NCBI RefSeq assembly: GCF_009735685.1
Contig: NZ_WHPN01000359.1
Coordinates: 1 to 49,544, forward strand
Direction: 5' to 3'
From: Streptomyces lycii
GTDB lineage: Bacteria; Actinomycetota; Actinomycetes; Streptomycetales; Streptomycetaceae
DNA: 49,544 nucleotides
Shown piece after piece: positions 42,656 to 49,544 of this stretch. Numbering within the stretch: position 1 is the stretch's first letter; each line of letters begins with the position of its first letter. The notes under the pieces were generated by a model, which made no database searches, was not told the DNA's origin, and was given only the letters and a program-made list of their open reading frames with translations. The translations under genes were made by a program, and so were the position numbers.

Positions 42656-43213
42656 ATGGCGAAGCAGCAGCTCAGGCCGCAGAGGACGGACTGGCGGCGC
42701 AACCACGAACGGCTTCTCGGGGTGGCCTCGGTCCTCGTCGCCCGCGACGGGGCCCAGGTCTCCCTGGAGAAGATCGCCCGCGAGGCCGGCGTGGGCTCCG
42801 CGACCCTGCACCGGCATTTCCCCTCCCGGCGCGCGTTGCTCGAGGAGGTCTTCCAGGGCATCGTCGAGCGCCTGCGGCAGCGAGCCGGCGAGTTGGCCGG
42901 CGGTGACCCCCGGACGGGGCTCGTCACCTGGCTGGAAGAGCTGACGGTCTGTGCCGCGAACACGCGCGGCCTGGCGGCATGGCTCGCCGCCGAAGCCGGC
43001 GACGGCCCGCCGGACGGAGAGACCTGTCACGTTGTCATGCGTGAGGCGGCGGCGGTGCTGGTGGAGCGCGCGCTGTCGGTGGCCGCCGTCCGGCCCGGGC
43101 TCTCCCCGGAGGACCTGCTCACCCTGGCCGAGGCTGTTTCCCTGGTCACCGAGGACGATCCGGCGGCCGCACGCCGCCTGCTCCACCTCGCTCTCGACGG
43201 CGTACGGCCCTGA
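42656..43213 (+). CDS. TetR-family regulator, divergent from the NmrA-like gene
   Basis: The 185-residue protein starts at ATG 42656 behind GAAAGGT; in-frame ATG 42638 is possible. Its helix-turn-helix is LGVASVLVARDGAQVSLEKIA then REAGVGSATLHRHFPSRRALL (about 20-60). The C-terminal domain is shorter than average and of the SACE_7040/TetR_C type seen with NmrA or SDR partners. It likely represses the NmrA-like gene and itself through the intervening inverted repeat. Confidence 0.93.
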   Translation: MAKQQLRPQRTDWRRNHERLLGVASVLVARDGAQVSLEKIAREAGVGSATLHRHFPSRRALLEEVFQGIVERLRQRAGELAGGDPRTGLVTWLEELTVCAANTRGLAAWLAAEAGDGPPDGETCHVVMREAAAVLVERALSVAAVRPGLSPEDLLTLAEAVSLVTEDDPAAARRLLHLALDGVRP

Positions 43214-43532
43214 GCGCCGAACCCGTCGCCGTCCCCCGCCTCGCTGTCGGAACGCGCCGGAAAGGCGGTGTCCGGGGTGGAACCCGCCTCCCTCCGGGCG
43301 GCCCCGGCGGCCCGTACGGCCTCACGGCTCCCGGCCGCGACCGTCGGCGCACGCCCGCCGGTCCGTGGTGCACGCCCGCCGGTTCCCGGTGCACGCCCGC
43401 CGGTCCGTGGTGCACGCCCGCCGGTCCCTGTGCCGGCGCGGCAGTGTGACGCTGCGCGTCCGGCACGCTGCGGCCGCTCTCCCCGCCCGCGACCCTGGCG
43501 GGCACCCACCACGACCGTCCGGCGAAGCCGGG
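43214..43532. other. Convergent intergenic region with a repeat array
   Basis: The 319-base gap between the TetR gene (+) and the membrane-protein gene (-) has no convincing gene. Open frames on both strands are produced by the 21-bp repeat array at 43349-43432. Confidence 0.5.
43349..43432. repeat. Four tandem copies of a 21-bp repeat
   Basis: Units start at 43349, 43370, 43391 and 43412. Each begins GCACGCCCGCCGGT; the last seven bases vary, and units 1 and 3 are identical. Because 21 is a multiple of three, each frame reads a heptapeptide repeat (for example GARPPVR/GARPPVP), but no gene with start signals contains it. Confidence 0.85.
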
Positions 43533-44186
43533 TCAGCCCGCCCCGCCGTCGAGCAGTCGGCTGTAACGCAGCCGCAGCGCCCGCTCCGTACTGGCCGCCG
43601 CGGTGACGAGCCCGACCGCGACGTTCCCCCATGCCGGCAGGTCAATGGGCGAGGTGAACGTCCCGACGTACCGGGCGACGCCCTCCGGCGCCCGGGTGAC
43701 CTGTTCGGCGAGCTGGAGGACCAGGAGGACGAGGCCGGCGGCGAGCACCGCCGAGGAGAGGAAACCGATGCAGCGGCTCAGTGCGGGATGCGCGCGGCCG
43801 AGGCGCGCGCGGCGCCCCTCGGCGGAGGCCGGGTCCGGGACGAGCTGGTGCTCGGTCCCCTCGGCGGTGACGTAGTGGCAGCGTTTGAGCCCGAAGGCGC
43901 TCGTCCCTACTTCGACGGTGCCGCCCCGGACAGGGAACACAGCAGGGACTCTGGATTCGGCGTGATGTCTGCCGTCGAGGTACAGATGGGCCCTGACGTA
44001 TCCGTCCGGCTGGTTCTGATGCCTGACGTCGACGGCGTACACCGTCTGCCGTCCGTCGTCGTGCGTCAGCCGAAGACGGAACAGCGCGCGGGTCAGCATC
44101 TGCCACCAGCGGAAACGCTTCAACGGCCGCCCGTCCCCGGGCTCGACCCGCCGCACGGCCCGGCGATACCGCCACTCCTTGAGCAT
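43533..44186 (-). CDS. Membrane-anchored protein of unknown function
   Basis: The 217-residue protein starts at ATG 44186 behind AGGAGCG. The first ~125 residues are soluble and basic, with beta-like segments (RLTHDDGRQTVYAVDVRHQNQ, GYVRAHLYLDGRHHAESR, GLKRCHYVTAEGTEHQLVPDP). One clear membrane helix follows (IGFLSSAVLAAGLVLLVLQLA, about 140-160), and a weaker one near WGNVAVGLVTAAA (185-200). I recognise no named family. It starts 13 bases after the peptidase stop and is probably co-transcribed with it. Confidence 0.8.
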   Translation of the reverse strand: MLKEWRYRRAVRRVEPGDGRPLKRFRWWQMLTRALFRLRLTHDDGRQTVYAVDVRHQNQPDGYVRAHLYLDGRHHAESRVPAVFPVRGGTVEVGTSAFGLKRCHYVTAEGTEHQLVPDPASAEGRRARLGRAHPALSRCIGFLSSAVLAAGLVLLVLQLAEQVTRAPEGVARYVGTFTSPIDLPAWGNVAVGLVTAAASTERALRLRYSRLLDGGAG

Positions 44187-44199
44187 GCCTTCGCTCCTG

Positions 44200-45708
44200 C
44201 TACTTTCCGGGTTCTGCCTGCTTGCCGGGTTCCGCCGCGCAGGCGAGGTCCTGCGGCGGGCGCTGCCCGGTGGTCAGAAACGCGGTCACCGCGTCCTTCG
44301 CGCACGTGTTGGGGCCGAACGGATAGACGCCGTGGCCGCCCTGGTCGGCGGTCACCATCGTGGCCCGCCCGCCCAGCGCCCGCCGCAGCTTCAGGGCGCC
44401 GGTCAGCGGCGTCCCCGGGTCGCGCTCGTTCTGCGCCATGAGGACGTTCGACGGGCCCCGGTCACCGATGCGCACCGGCGGCTCGGCCCGCTCCTCCGGC
44501 CAGAAGGCGCACGGTCCGATGCCGGCCGTGGAGCCGCCCAGCATCGGGTATTTCAGCCGGTCGACCGCGACGTTCCGCTGGTACTCCCGGACCGTGCTCG
44601 GCCAGCGCGTGTCGCCGCATATCACGGCGAAGCGCGCCGACATGAAGTTCTCCATGTCGGGAAACGGCGGGGCGGGCGGCGGTGGCCGGTCCGTGTCGAG
44701 TGCCTGCCAGGTCCTGGCCACCAGGGGCATGTCCGCGTCGCTGTAGAGCCGGTCGAAGGTGAACCCGCGGAACGACGTCGCGTCGAAGCCCCGGACCGGT
44801 TCCGCCTCCAGCCGCTCCGCCAGCTCGAAGAACTTCGCCCTCACCTGCTCCGGCGCGGTGCCCAGACCGTACTCGGGACGCGCGGCCGCGAACGCCGCGA
44901 AGTCGGGGAACCGGTCCTCCAGCCCACGGGCGAGCAGCCGCATGGCCGTGACGTCGTAACCGCCGGGGCCCAGGTTGCTGTCGAGCACGATCCGGTCGCT
45001 GCGCTCCGGGAACATCGTCGTGTACACCGCGCCGAGGTAGCTGCCGTAGGAGGCACCGAGGTACGACAGTTCCGGCTCGCCCAGCGCGGCCCGGATCCGG
45101 TCCATGTCGCGTGCGATGTTCGCGGTGGTGGTGTGCGGCAGCATCCACGCCGTCCGCGAGGTGGCGCACTGCTCGGCGACGGTCCGCGCCTTCCCCGCCT
45201 CCCGCGCGACATCGGCCGCGGTGTGCGCGTACGGCGGTACATTGCCGCGTGCCTGCTGCTCCGGTGTCAGATCGCAGGTCACCGGCGTGCTGCGGCCGAC
45301 GCCACGCGGATCGAAGCCGATCACGTCGTAGGAGTCCAGCACCTCCTGCGGCAGCCCCGAGCCGGCGAGGACGGCCGGGTAGCCGAGTCCCGTGATGCCG
45401 GGGCCGCCCGGACTCGTCAGCAGTACGCCGCGGCGCTGCGAGGGTTTCCCGCTCGCCAGCCGGGAGATGGCGATCTCGATCCGGCGGCCGTCCGGATCCC
45501 GGTGGTCCAGCGGGACTTCGAGCGTCGAGCACTCCAGCCGCGGCAGGTCGGCCGGCTCCTCCGCGGCAACCGCCGCCTGCTCCGGGACGGCGTTCTCCCG
45601 GCACGGGCCCCACCGCACGGAGTCCGGCGCCGCCGCCACCGGCGCTCTCGGTATCGCGGCCACCGCCACCGCGGCGGCGGCGAGGGCGAACGACAAGGTC
45701 CGGTGCAT
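44200..45708 (-). CDS. Secreted alpha/beta hydrolase, tripeptidyl-aminopeptidase (SlpD/Tap) type
   Basis: The 502-residue protein starts at ATG 45708 behind AGGAGG. It has a Sec signal (MHRTLSFALAAAAVAVAAIPR). The core matches Streptomyces tripeptidyl aminopeptidases: STLEVPLDHRDPDGR, LLTSPGGPGITG (oxyanion region), YDVIGFDPRGVGRS, nucleophile Ser220 in YLGASYGSYLG, and the C-terminal TAP-like domain (about 400-495) with VLMAQNERDPGTPL (catalytic Asp) and ADQGGHGVY (catalytic His). These secreted peptidases remove N-terminal peptides from proteins. It is divergent from a two-component pair over a 43-base inverted repeat and precedes the membrane-protein gene by 13 bases. Confidence 0.94.
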   Translation of the reverse strand: MHRTLSFALAAAAVAVAAIPRAPVAAAPDSVRWGPCRENAVPEQAAVAAEEPADLPRLECSTLEVPLDHRDPDGRRIEIAISRLASGKPSQRRGVLLTSPGGPGITGLGYPAVLAGSGLPQEVLDSYDVIGFDPRGVGRSTPVTCDLTPEQQARGNVPPYAHTAADVAREAGKARTVAEQCATSRTAWMLPHTTTANIARDMDRIRAALGEPELSYLGASYGSYLGAVYTTMFPERSDRIVLDSNLGPGGYDVTAMRLLARGLEDRFPDFAAFAAARPEYGLGTAPEQVRAKFFELAERLEAEPVRGFDATSFRGFTFDRLYSDADMPLVARTWQALDTDRPPPPAPPFPDMENFMSARFAVICGDTRWPSTVREYQRNVAVDRLKYPMLGGSTAGIGPCAFWPEERAEPPVRIGDRGPSNVLMAQNERDPGTPLTGALKLRRALGGRATMVTADQGGHGVYPFGPNTCAKDAVTAFLTTGQRPPQDLACAAEPGKQAEPGK

Positions 45709-45883
45709 TCCGAGAGCCTCCTGAGGGGTGTACGGGGGAGCGCGGGACGCCGGAACGGGCGTGCCGGGCACGGCGCCGCCGCGGATCACCGCCGGGCGGA
45801 CAGGTTGGCGATCGCCGTCGCGACCGCCCCGACGAGTCTGTTCGTGCGCCGCCGCCGGCACATCGGCCCGGCGGCCCGGATCA

Positions 45884-45926
45884 CCTTCGACCGGAGTCGG
45901 GACGGAGATTCGACTCCGGTCGAAGG
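45884..45926. promoter_or_regulatory. Perfect 16-bp inverted repeat in a divergent promoter
   Basis: Arms CCTTCGACCGGAGTCG (45884-45899) and its exact complement (45911-45926) flank an 11-base centre. It lies 175 bases before the peptidase start (-) and 55 bases before the kinase start (+). It could be a response-regulator operator or a leader hairpin. Confidence 0.8.
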
Positions 45927-45981
45927 ACACATCAGCCCCCGGTCCGACTCGCCGGCCGTGCGGATTCGCGACAATGGCCAG

Positions 45982-47163
45982 GTGAACACAGACGTCGCGC
46001 CACGGCTCGGGGCATGGCGGCAGAGCTGGAAGCTGGCGGCGGCAGCGGCTGCGGGCCTACCGGCCTGGCTTGCCATCGGTGTGCTGCTGCGGGGTCAGGA
46101 CGCCGGGACGCGTTCCTGGTTCCTCATCGGCGATCCGCTGGTGGCTCTCGGCTGCCTGACGGTGCTCCTGTGGCGACGGCGGTTCCCGCTCACCGTCGCC
46201 CTGACGGTCGCGATCGTCTCGCCCGTGTCGGCACTCGCCACCGGGGCCGCGCTGCTGGCGCTGGCCTCGCTCTCCGCCCGGCGCCGTCCGGTGGAGATCG
46301 GGCTCGTCGGGTCGGCCTACGTGACCGCGTCGCAGCCGGCTGTCGGCATCTACCCGGTCCAGAGCCCGCCCGGCTCGTTGTGGTACCAGCTCGCGATCCC
46401 GGTACTGACCGCGGGCATCGCGGTGGCCGTGGGCATGGCCGTCGGCTCGCGGCGTGCCGAAGTGCGGTCCCTGCGGGAGCGGGCGGAGAGCGCCGAACGG
46501 GAGCAGACCGCGCGAGCGGCGCAGGCACGGGTCCTGGAACGCAACCGGATCGCCCGCGAGATGCACGACGTGCTCGCGCACCGGATCTCGCTGGTCGCCA
46601 TGCAGGCCGGCGTGCTGAACCACCGCGGCGACCTCGCGGCGGAGGAGAACCGCGTGCTGGTCCGCGGCATCGCCGACGGCTCACGCCAAGCCCTGGAAGA
46701 GCTACGGGACGTCCTCGGTTTGCTACGGGCCGAGCCGGGTCACCCGGAACCTCTTCCGCCCACCCTCGACCGCATACCCGAGCTGGTGGCAGACGCCCGC
46801 ACGTCCGGACTGGACGTCACGCTCACCACCACCGTGACGGACAGGCCGTCCGACGCAGCCGGACGCACCTGCTACCGGATCGTCCAGGAAGGGCTGACCA
46901 ACGCCGCCAAACACGCCCCGGGCGCACAGGTCCACATCACGCTGGAAGGAAAGGCGGGCGGCGAACTCGGCGTCAGCGTCCGCAACTCACCGGCGGTCAC
47001 AATGAGCGCGCGACCACCGGGATCGGGATTCGGACTGCTCGGCCTCTCCGAACGAATCGACCTCGCCGGCGGAGAACTCGACCACCGCCCCACACCCGAC
47101 AACGGCTACCTTCTCACCGCACGGCTACCCTGGCCGGACGCCACCCACGAAAAGAGAACCTGA
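45982..47163 (+). CDS. Sensor histidine kinase (HisKA_3/DesK-like)
   Basis: The 393-residue protein is read from GTG 45982; GTG 45958 is an in-frame alternative and neither has a strong site. Residues ~15-150 hold about four or five membrane helices (LPAWLAIGVLLRG, LVALGCLTVLLWRRRFPLTVA, LAIPVLTAGIAVAVGMAVG). A coiled coil (REQTARAAQARVLERNRI-like) leads to the phospho-acceptor His195 in IAREMHDVLAHRISL. The ATPase domain has CYRIVQEGLTNAAKHA and GFGLLGLSERI. The response regulator gene abuts directly. A long upstream extension of this frame is a shadow of the peptidase gene. Confidence 0.93.
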   Translation: MNTDVAPRLGAWRQSWKLAAAAAAGLPAWLAIGVLLRGQDAGTRSWFLIGDPLVALGCLTVLLWRRRFPLTVALTVAIVSPVSALATGAALLALASLSARRRPVEIGLVGSAYVTASQPAVGIYPVQSPPGSLWYQLAIPVLTAGIAVAVGMAVGSRRAEVRSLRERAESAEREQTARAAQARVLERNRIAREMHDVLAHRISLVAMQAGVLNHRGDLAAEENRVLVRGIADGSRQALEELRDVLGLLRAEPGHPEPLPPTLDRIPELVADARTSGLDVTLTTTVTDRPSDAAGRTCYRIVQEGLTNAAKHAPGAQVHITLEGKAGGELGVSVRNSPAVTMSARPPGSGFGLLGLSERIDLAGGELDHRPTPDNGYLLTARLPWPDATHEKRT

Positions 47164-47841
47164 GTGGACAGCCAGCGGGAGCCGGTCCGCGTCGTCGTCG
47201 TCGACGACGAACAACTGGTGCGGATGGCGCTGCGGCTCGTCATCGACGGCGAACCGGACCTGACCGTCGTCGCGGAGGCGGCCGACGGGGACGCCGCGAT
47301 CACCGTGGTGGACGAGCAGCGGCCGGACGTCGTACTGATGGACGTGCGCATGCCCGGCCGTGACGGGCTCAGCGCAACCCGGGAACTCCTCACCCGGCCG
47401 GCGCCACCGCGGGTGCTCATGCTGACCACGTTCGACTCCGACGAGCTGGTGCTCGGCGCACTGCGCGCCGGGGCCCTCGGGTTCGTCCTCAAGGACACCC
47501 AGCCGCCGCGGATTCTCGACGCGGTACGGACCGTCGCCGACGGCGAACCGGCGCTGTCCCCGGCGGCTGCGGCACGGGTGATCGCCGCAGCCACCGGCCC
47601 GCGGTCCGCTCACGCCCGCAACTCGTCCCGCGAAGCGGCGCGGAAACAGCTGTCCGCACTGACCGAACGAGAACGGGAAACCGCCCGGGCCATCGCGGAC
47701 GGACTGGGCAACGCGGAGATCGCCCGGCGGCTGGGCATCACCGTCGCGACCGTCAAGGCGCACACAGGCAACCTGTTCACCAAACTGGCGGTCGAGAACC
47801 GGGTGCAGATCGCACTCGTGGTCCGCGACGCGGAGGAATGA
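47164..47841 (+). CDS. NarL/FixJ-family response regulator
   Basis: The 225-residue protein starts at GTG 47164, directly after the kinase TGA. The receiver has VVDDE (13-17 region), phospho-acceptor Asp60 in VVLMDVRMPGRDG, LMLTTFD and FVLKD. The LuxR-type helix-turn-helix is LTERERETARAIADGLGNAEI then RLGITVATVKAHTGNLFTKLA (about 160-215). Its targets may include the divergent peptidase gene through the 45884-45926 inverted repeat. Confidence 0.95.
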   Translation: MDSQREPVRVVVVDDEQLVRMALRLVIDGEPDLTVVAEAADGDAAITVVDEQRPDVVLMDVRMPGRDGLSATRELLTRPAPPRVLMLTTFDSDELVLGALRAGALGFVLKDTQPPRILDAVRTVADGEPALSPAAAARVIAAATGPRSAHARNSSREAARKQLSALTERERETARAIADGLGNAEIARRLGITVATVKAHTGNLFTKLAVENRVQIALVVRDAEE

Positions 47842-47911
47842 CAGCCTTCCGCCTTCCGCGCCGGTCGGACAGCGGCAATTCCTTTTGGAAATCGTGGATT
47901 TGCCGGGCTTC

Positions 47912-47924
47912 CGAAATGGTTTCG
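47912..47924. promoter_or_regulatory. LacI-type operator upstream of the GH11 xylanase
   Basis: CGAAA-TGG-TTTCG is a perfect 5+3+5 palindrome with the same core as the two sites in the GH3/ABC divergent region. It ends 6 bases before the -35 of the xylanase promoter. The rest of the 47842-48165 gap holds that promoter and a long leader without a gene. Confidence 0.75.
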
Positions 47925-47930
47925 TCGCCG

Positions 47931-47959
47931 TTGACACCCATGGCGCCCCGATCGATACT
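47931..47959 (+). promoter_or_regulatory. HrdB-type promoter of the GH11 xylanase gene
   Basis: -35 TTGACA (47931-47936), 17-base spacer, -10 GATACT (47954-47959). The start would be near 47966, giving a leader of about 200 bases before ATG 48166. Confidence 0.72.
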
Positions 47960-48165
47960 TCCCGGGTCGAACAGGTGTCCCGCCGTTTCCCGTGGGGCAC
48001 TCTCCGCGACCTGATACTCCGGTCGTCGATCGCACGGCAGTCAGCTCCCGGCCATCTCGTGGTACGACTCCGGTGCTCCATGTTCTCCTCTGCCACGGTC
48101 AGCCCGCCGGGGCGTATCGCGCTGTCCGGCCCCGCGCCGGCCGCACCGAAGGAGGACTCGTACAG

Positions 48166-48873
48166 ATGGACGACAACGCCGCCCGGAACACCCCTCAGTT
48201 CGCCCGACCGAACCGCAGGAGCTTCCTGGCCCGCGCAGGTGGCGTGGCGCTCGCCGCCGGGGCCGGTCCGCTGCTGCTGCCCGGCACCGCCCACGCCCAG
48301 ACCATCACCACGCCGCAGAACGGCCTCCAGGGCGGCTACTTCTACTCGTTCTGGACCGACGGCGCCGGAGCGGTCTCCATGGAGCTGAAGGACGACGGCC
48401 GTTACACCGTCGACTGGACGGACTGCGGGAACTTCGTGGCCGGCAAGGGCTGGAGCACCGGCGGCCGCAGGGTCGTGAACTGGGAGGGCGACTTCGCCCC
48501 GTCCGGAAACGGCTACCTGTCGGTCTACGGATTCACGACCAACCCGCTCGTCGAGTACTACATCATCGACGGATACGGCACGTACCGGCCCATCGGTACC
48601 GACCGCAGGGGCACGGTCACCAGCGACGGCCAGACCTACGACATCCACCGGACGGTGCGTGTCGGCCTGCCGACCATCCCGGAAAACCAGATCATGCAGC
48701 AGTTCTGGAGCGTCAACCAGGGGAGCCGGACCAGGGGCGGCACCATCACCACGGGCAACCACTTCGACGCCTGGCAGGCGGCCGGGATGACTCTGGGCAG
48801 CTTCACCGACTACATGATCGTTGCGACCGAGGGTTACCAGAGCAGCGGACGCGCCGACATCCGGCTGTGCTGA
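48166..48873 (+). CDS. GH11 endo-1,4-beta-xylanase, Tat-secreted (XlnC-like)
   Basis: The 235-residue protein starts at ATG 48166 behind AAGGAGG. It has a twin-arginine signal ([18 protein letters not shown]) with likely cleavage after AHA at residue 44. The mature jelly-roll matches GH11: [30 protein letters not shown], nucleophile Glu130 in [19 protein letters not shown], and acid/base Glu222 in [16 protein letters not shown]. It has no binding module and cleaves internal xylan bonds outside the cell. The layout is like the Tat-dependent XlnC of Streptomyces lividans. The operator at 47912 links it to the LacI/GH3/ABC locus, which would import and finish digesting its products. Confidence 0.96.
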   Translation: MDDNAARNTPQFARPNRRSFLARAGGVALAAGAGPLLLPGTAHAQTITTPQNGLQGGYFYSFWTDGAGAVSMELKDDGRYTVDWTDCGNFVAGKGWSTGGRRVVNWEGDFAPSGNGYLSVYGFTTNPLVEYYIIDGYGTYRPIGTDRRGTVTSDGQTYDIHRTVRVGLPTIPENQIMQQFWSVNQGSRTRGGTITTGNHFDAWQAAGMTLGSFTDYMIVATEGYQSSGRADIRLC

Positions 48874-48911
48874 ACCTCCCGCCCGGCGGCGAGACTGCCC
48901 GGTGCCTCTGC

Positions 48912-48961
48912 CACCCGGTCCCTCCGCCCACCCGGTAACTCCGCCACCCGGTCCCTCCGCC
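48912..48961. repeat. Three tandem copies of a 16-17-bp repeat
   Basis: Units at 48912, 48929 and 48945 follow CACCCGGTNNCTCCGC(C); the outer two are identical and the middle one has AA for CC and is one base shorter. Confidence 0.8.
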
Positions 48962-49057
48962 ACCATGCCCCGGCCCGGCGGTCCGCCCCGGTGCGTGCAC
49001 GCCGAACGGGCCCGCCGGGATGAGCGGCCACCGGCTGGTATGCCACCCGCAGTCGGC

Positions 49058-49110
49058 ACCGCGCCGCTCCGCCGTTCGCGCCTCCGGTACCGCGCCGCTC
49101 CGCCGTTCGC
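49058..49110. repeat. Direct repeat of 22 bp with 31-bp period
   Basis: An identical 22-base segment starting ACCGCGCCGCTCCGCC occurs at 49058-49079 and 49089-49110, separated by 9 bases. Confidence 0.8.
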
Positions 49111-49243
49111 CGGCCGCGCCGCCGATACGGCCGCACGCGACCGGCAGCGTGTCCGACCGGCTCACCGGGGCCCGGACGGTCAACGGCGCGGTGCCACGGG
49201 GCACCGCGCCGGAGCGTGGGGGGAGTGCGTGGGACCGCCGGGG

Positions 49244-49544
49244 TTATCCGGCGCTGCAGCTGCCGACCGACGGTGCGGTGGTGTTGGAGCCGTTGACGGT
49301 GAAGCCGAAGCTGGTGGACTGTCCGGCGCTCAGGGTGCTGTTGTGGCCGGCCGGGGTCACGGTCATGACGTTGCCGCTCCAGCTCGCGGTGCCGTTCCAG
49401 ACCGCGGTGACCGTCTGCCCGCTCGCGAACGTCAACGGCACCTTCCAGTTCCGGACGCCGCTGCTGCCCCCGGTGATGGTCACCTCACCGTTGTAGCCGC
49501 CGTTCCACTGGCTGGTGGTGGCGTACTTGGCGGTGCAGGCGCCT
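49244..49544 (-). CDS. C-terminal CBM2 of a secreted carbohydrate-active enzyme (runs off window)
   Basis: The frame is open to the last base, so only the C-terminal ~99 residues are visible. They form a family 2 carbohydrate-binding module: an N-terminal Cys, SQWNGGYNGEVTITG, NWKVPLTFASGQTVTAVWNGT, a central NVMTVTPAGHNSTLSAGQSTS, and FGFTVNGSN with a Cys near the end that would close the disulfide. Conserved Trp residues suit flat binding to cellulose or xylan. The catalytic part lies outside; a xylanase or cellulase is likely given the neighbouring GH11 gene. Confidence 0.88.
   Translation of the reverse strand, partial: GACTAKYATTSQWNGGYNGEVTITGGSSGVRNWKVPLTFASGQTVTAVWNGTASWSGNVMTVTPAGHNSTLSAGQSTSFGFTVNGSNTTAPSVGSCSAG

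Larger units (their letters stand above)
48874..49243. other. Convergent intergenic region with short repeats
   Basis: The 370-base gap between the xylanase (+) and the CBM2 protein (-) contains no convincing gene; open frames come from the two repeat groups listed below. Confidence 0.5.

Noticed and set aside
43349..43432. Possible CRISPR array
   Set aside because: Units are contiguous 21-bp repeats with no unique spacers, and no cas genes are present.
44179..45981. 600-residue N-terminal extension of the second histidine kinase frame
   Set aside because: It is antisense to the peptidase gene and has no kinase-related motif; the membrane helices begin only after GTG 45982.
49020..49496. 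158-residue plus-strand frame near the window end
   Set aside because: Generated by the repeats and by antisense of the CBM2 coding region; it ends in valine-rich shadow sequence.

Overview
The window is high-GC actinobacterial DNA, most likely from a Streptomyces chromosome. The evidence is strong G/C bias at third codon positions, many four-base ATGA stop/start overlaps, GTG starts, a Tat-type xylanase, a sugar ABC transporter without its own ATPase, an orphan SigB/F-type sigma factor with ANTAR proteins, and rare TTA codons in two genes. It looks like an accessory, niche-adaptation region: conflict systems, sensing modules and polysaccharide use. No tRNA, rRNA, CRISPR array or insertion sequence was seen.

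Layout. 1-4.8 kb: the 3' end of an RHS/YD-repeat polymorphic toxin with a distinct C-terminal tip, a probable immunity gene and a coupled DUF4291 gene. 5.0-5.8 kb: an APH-like kinase. 6.2-10.6 kb: a stress-signalling group (STAS antagonist, two GAF-ANTAR proteins, SigB/F-type sigma factor) interrupted by about 1.6 kb with no convincing gene. 10.9-16.7 kb: a tightly coupled three-gene operon, transcribed leftward as LCAT-like lipase, then caspase-like protease fused to a NACHT/STAND ATPase, then a 14-blade WD40 protein. 17.0-19.6 kb: a SUKH (SMI1/KNR4) protein coupled to a small P-loop kinase. 19.8-23.1 kb: TetR regulator and short-chain dehydrogenase, divergent from a secreted tannase/feruloyl-esterase-like enzyme across a 49-bp near-perfect palindrome. 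23.4-27.7 kb: MMPL exporter, then a DesK/NarL-type two-component pair.

28.0-34.8 kb: a sugar-uptake locus with ABC permeases and binding lipoprotein divergent from a GH3 glycosidase and its LacI regulator. 35.2-38.4 kb: two SDRs, a SnoaL-like protein and an alpha/beta hydrolase. 38.5-41.3 kb: a large LuxR (LAL) regulator. 41.7-43.2 kb: an NmrA-like reductase divergent from a TetR gene. 43.5-47.8 kb: a membrane protein and secreted tripeptidyl-aminopeptidase-like hydrolase, divergent from a second two-component pair. 48.2-49.5 kb: a Tat-exported GH11 xylanase and the C-terminal CBM2 of a protein that runs off the window.

Two systems stand out. First, the lipase / caspase-NACHT / WD40 operon has the parts of a STAND immune sensor with two possible effectors (protease and lipase), with the sensor split from the ATPase into its own gene; this is the best candidate for a little-described defence or cell-death system. 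Second, the motif YGAAA-N3-TTTCG occurs three times: about 30 bases downstream of each predicted start in the divergent ABC/GH3 promoter region, and again about 14 kb away just upstream of a TTGACA-N17-GATACT promoter before the GH11 xylanase. This ties the LacI regulator, the transporter, the GH3 enzyme and the xylanase into one predicted xylan/xylo-oligosaccharide regulon. TTA codons in the tannase and in one histidine kinase suggest bldA-dependent, development-linked translation of those two genes.
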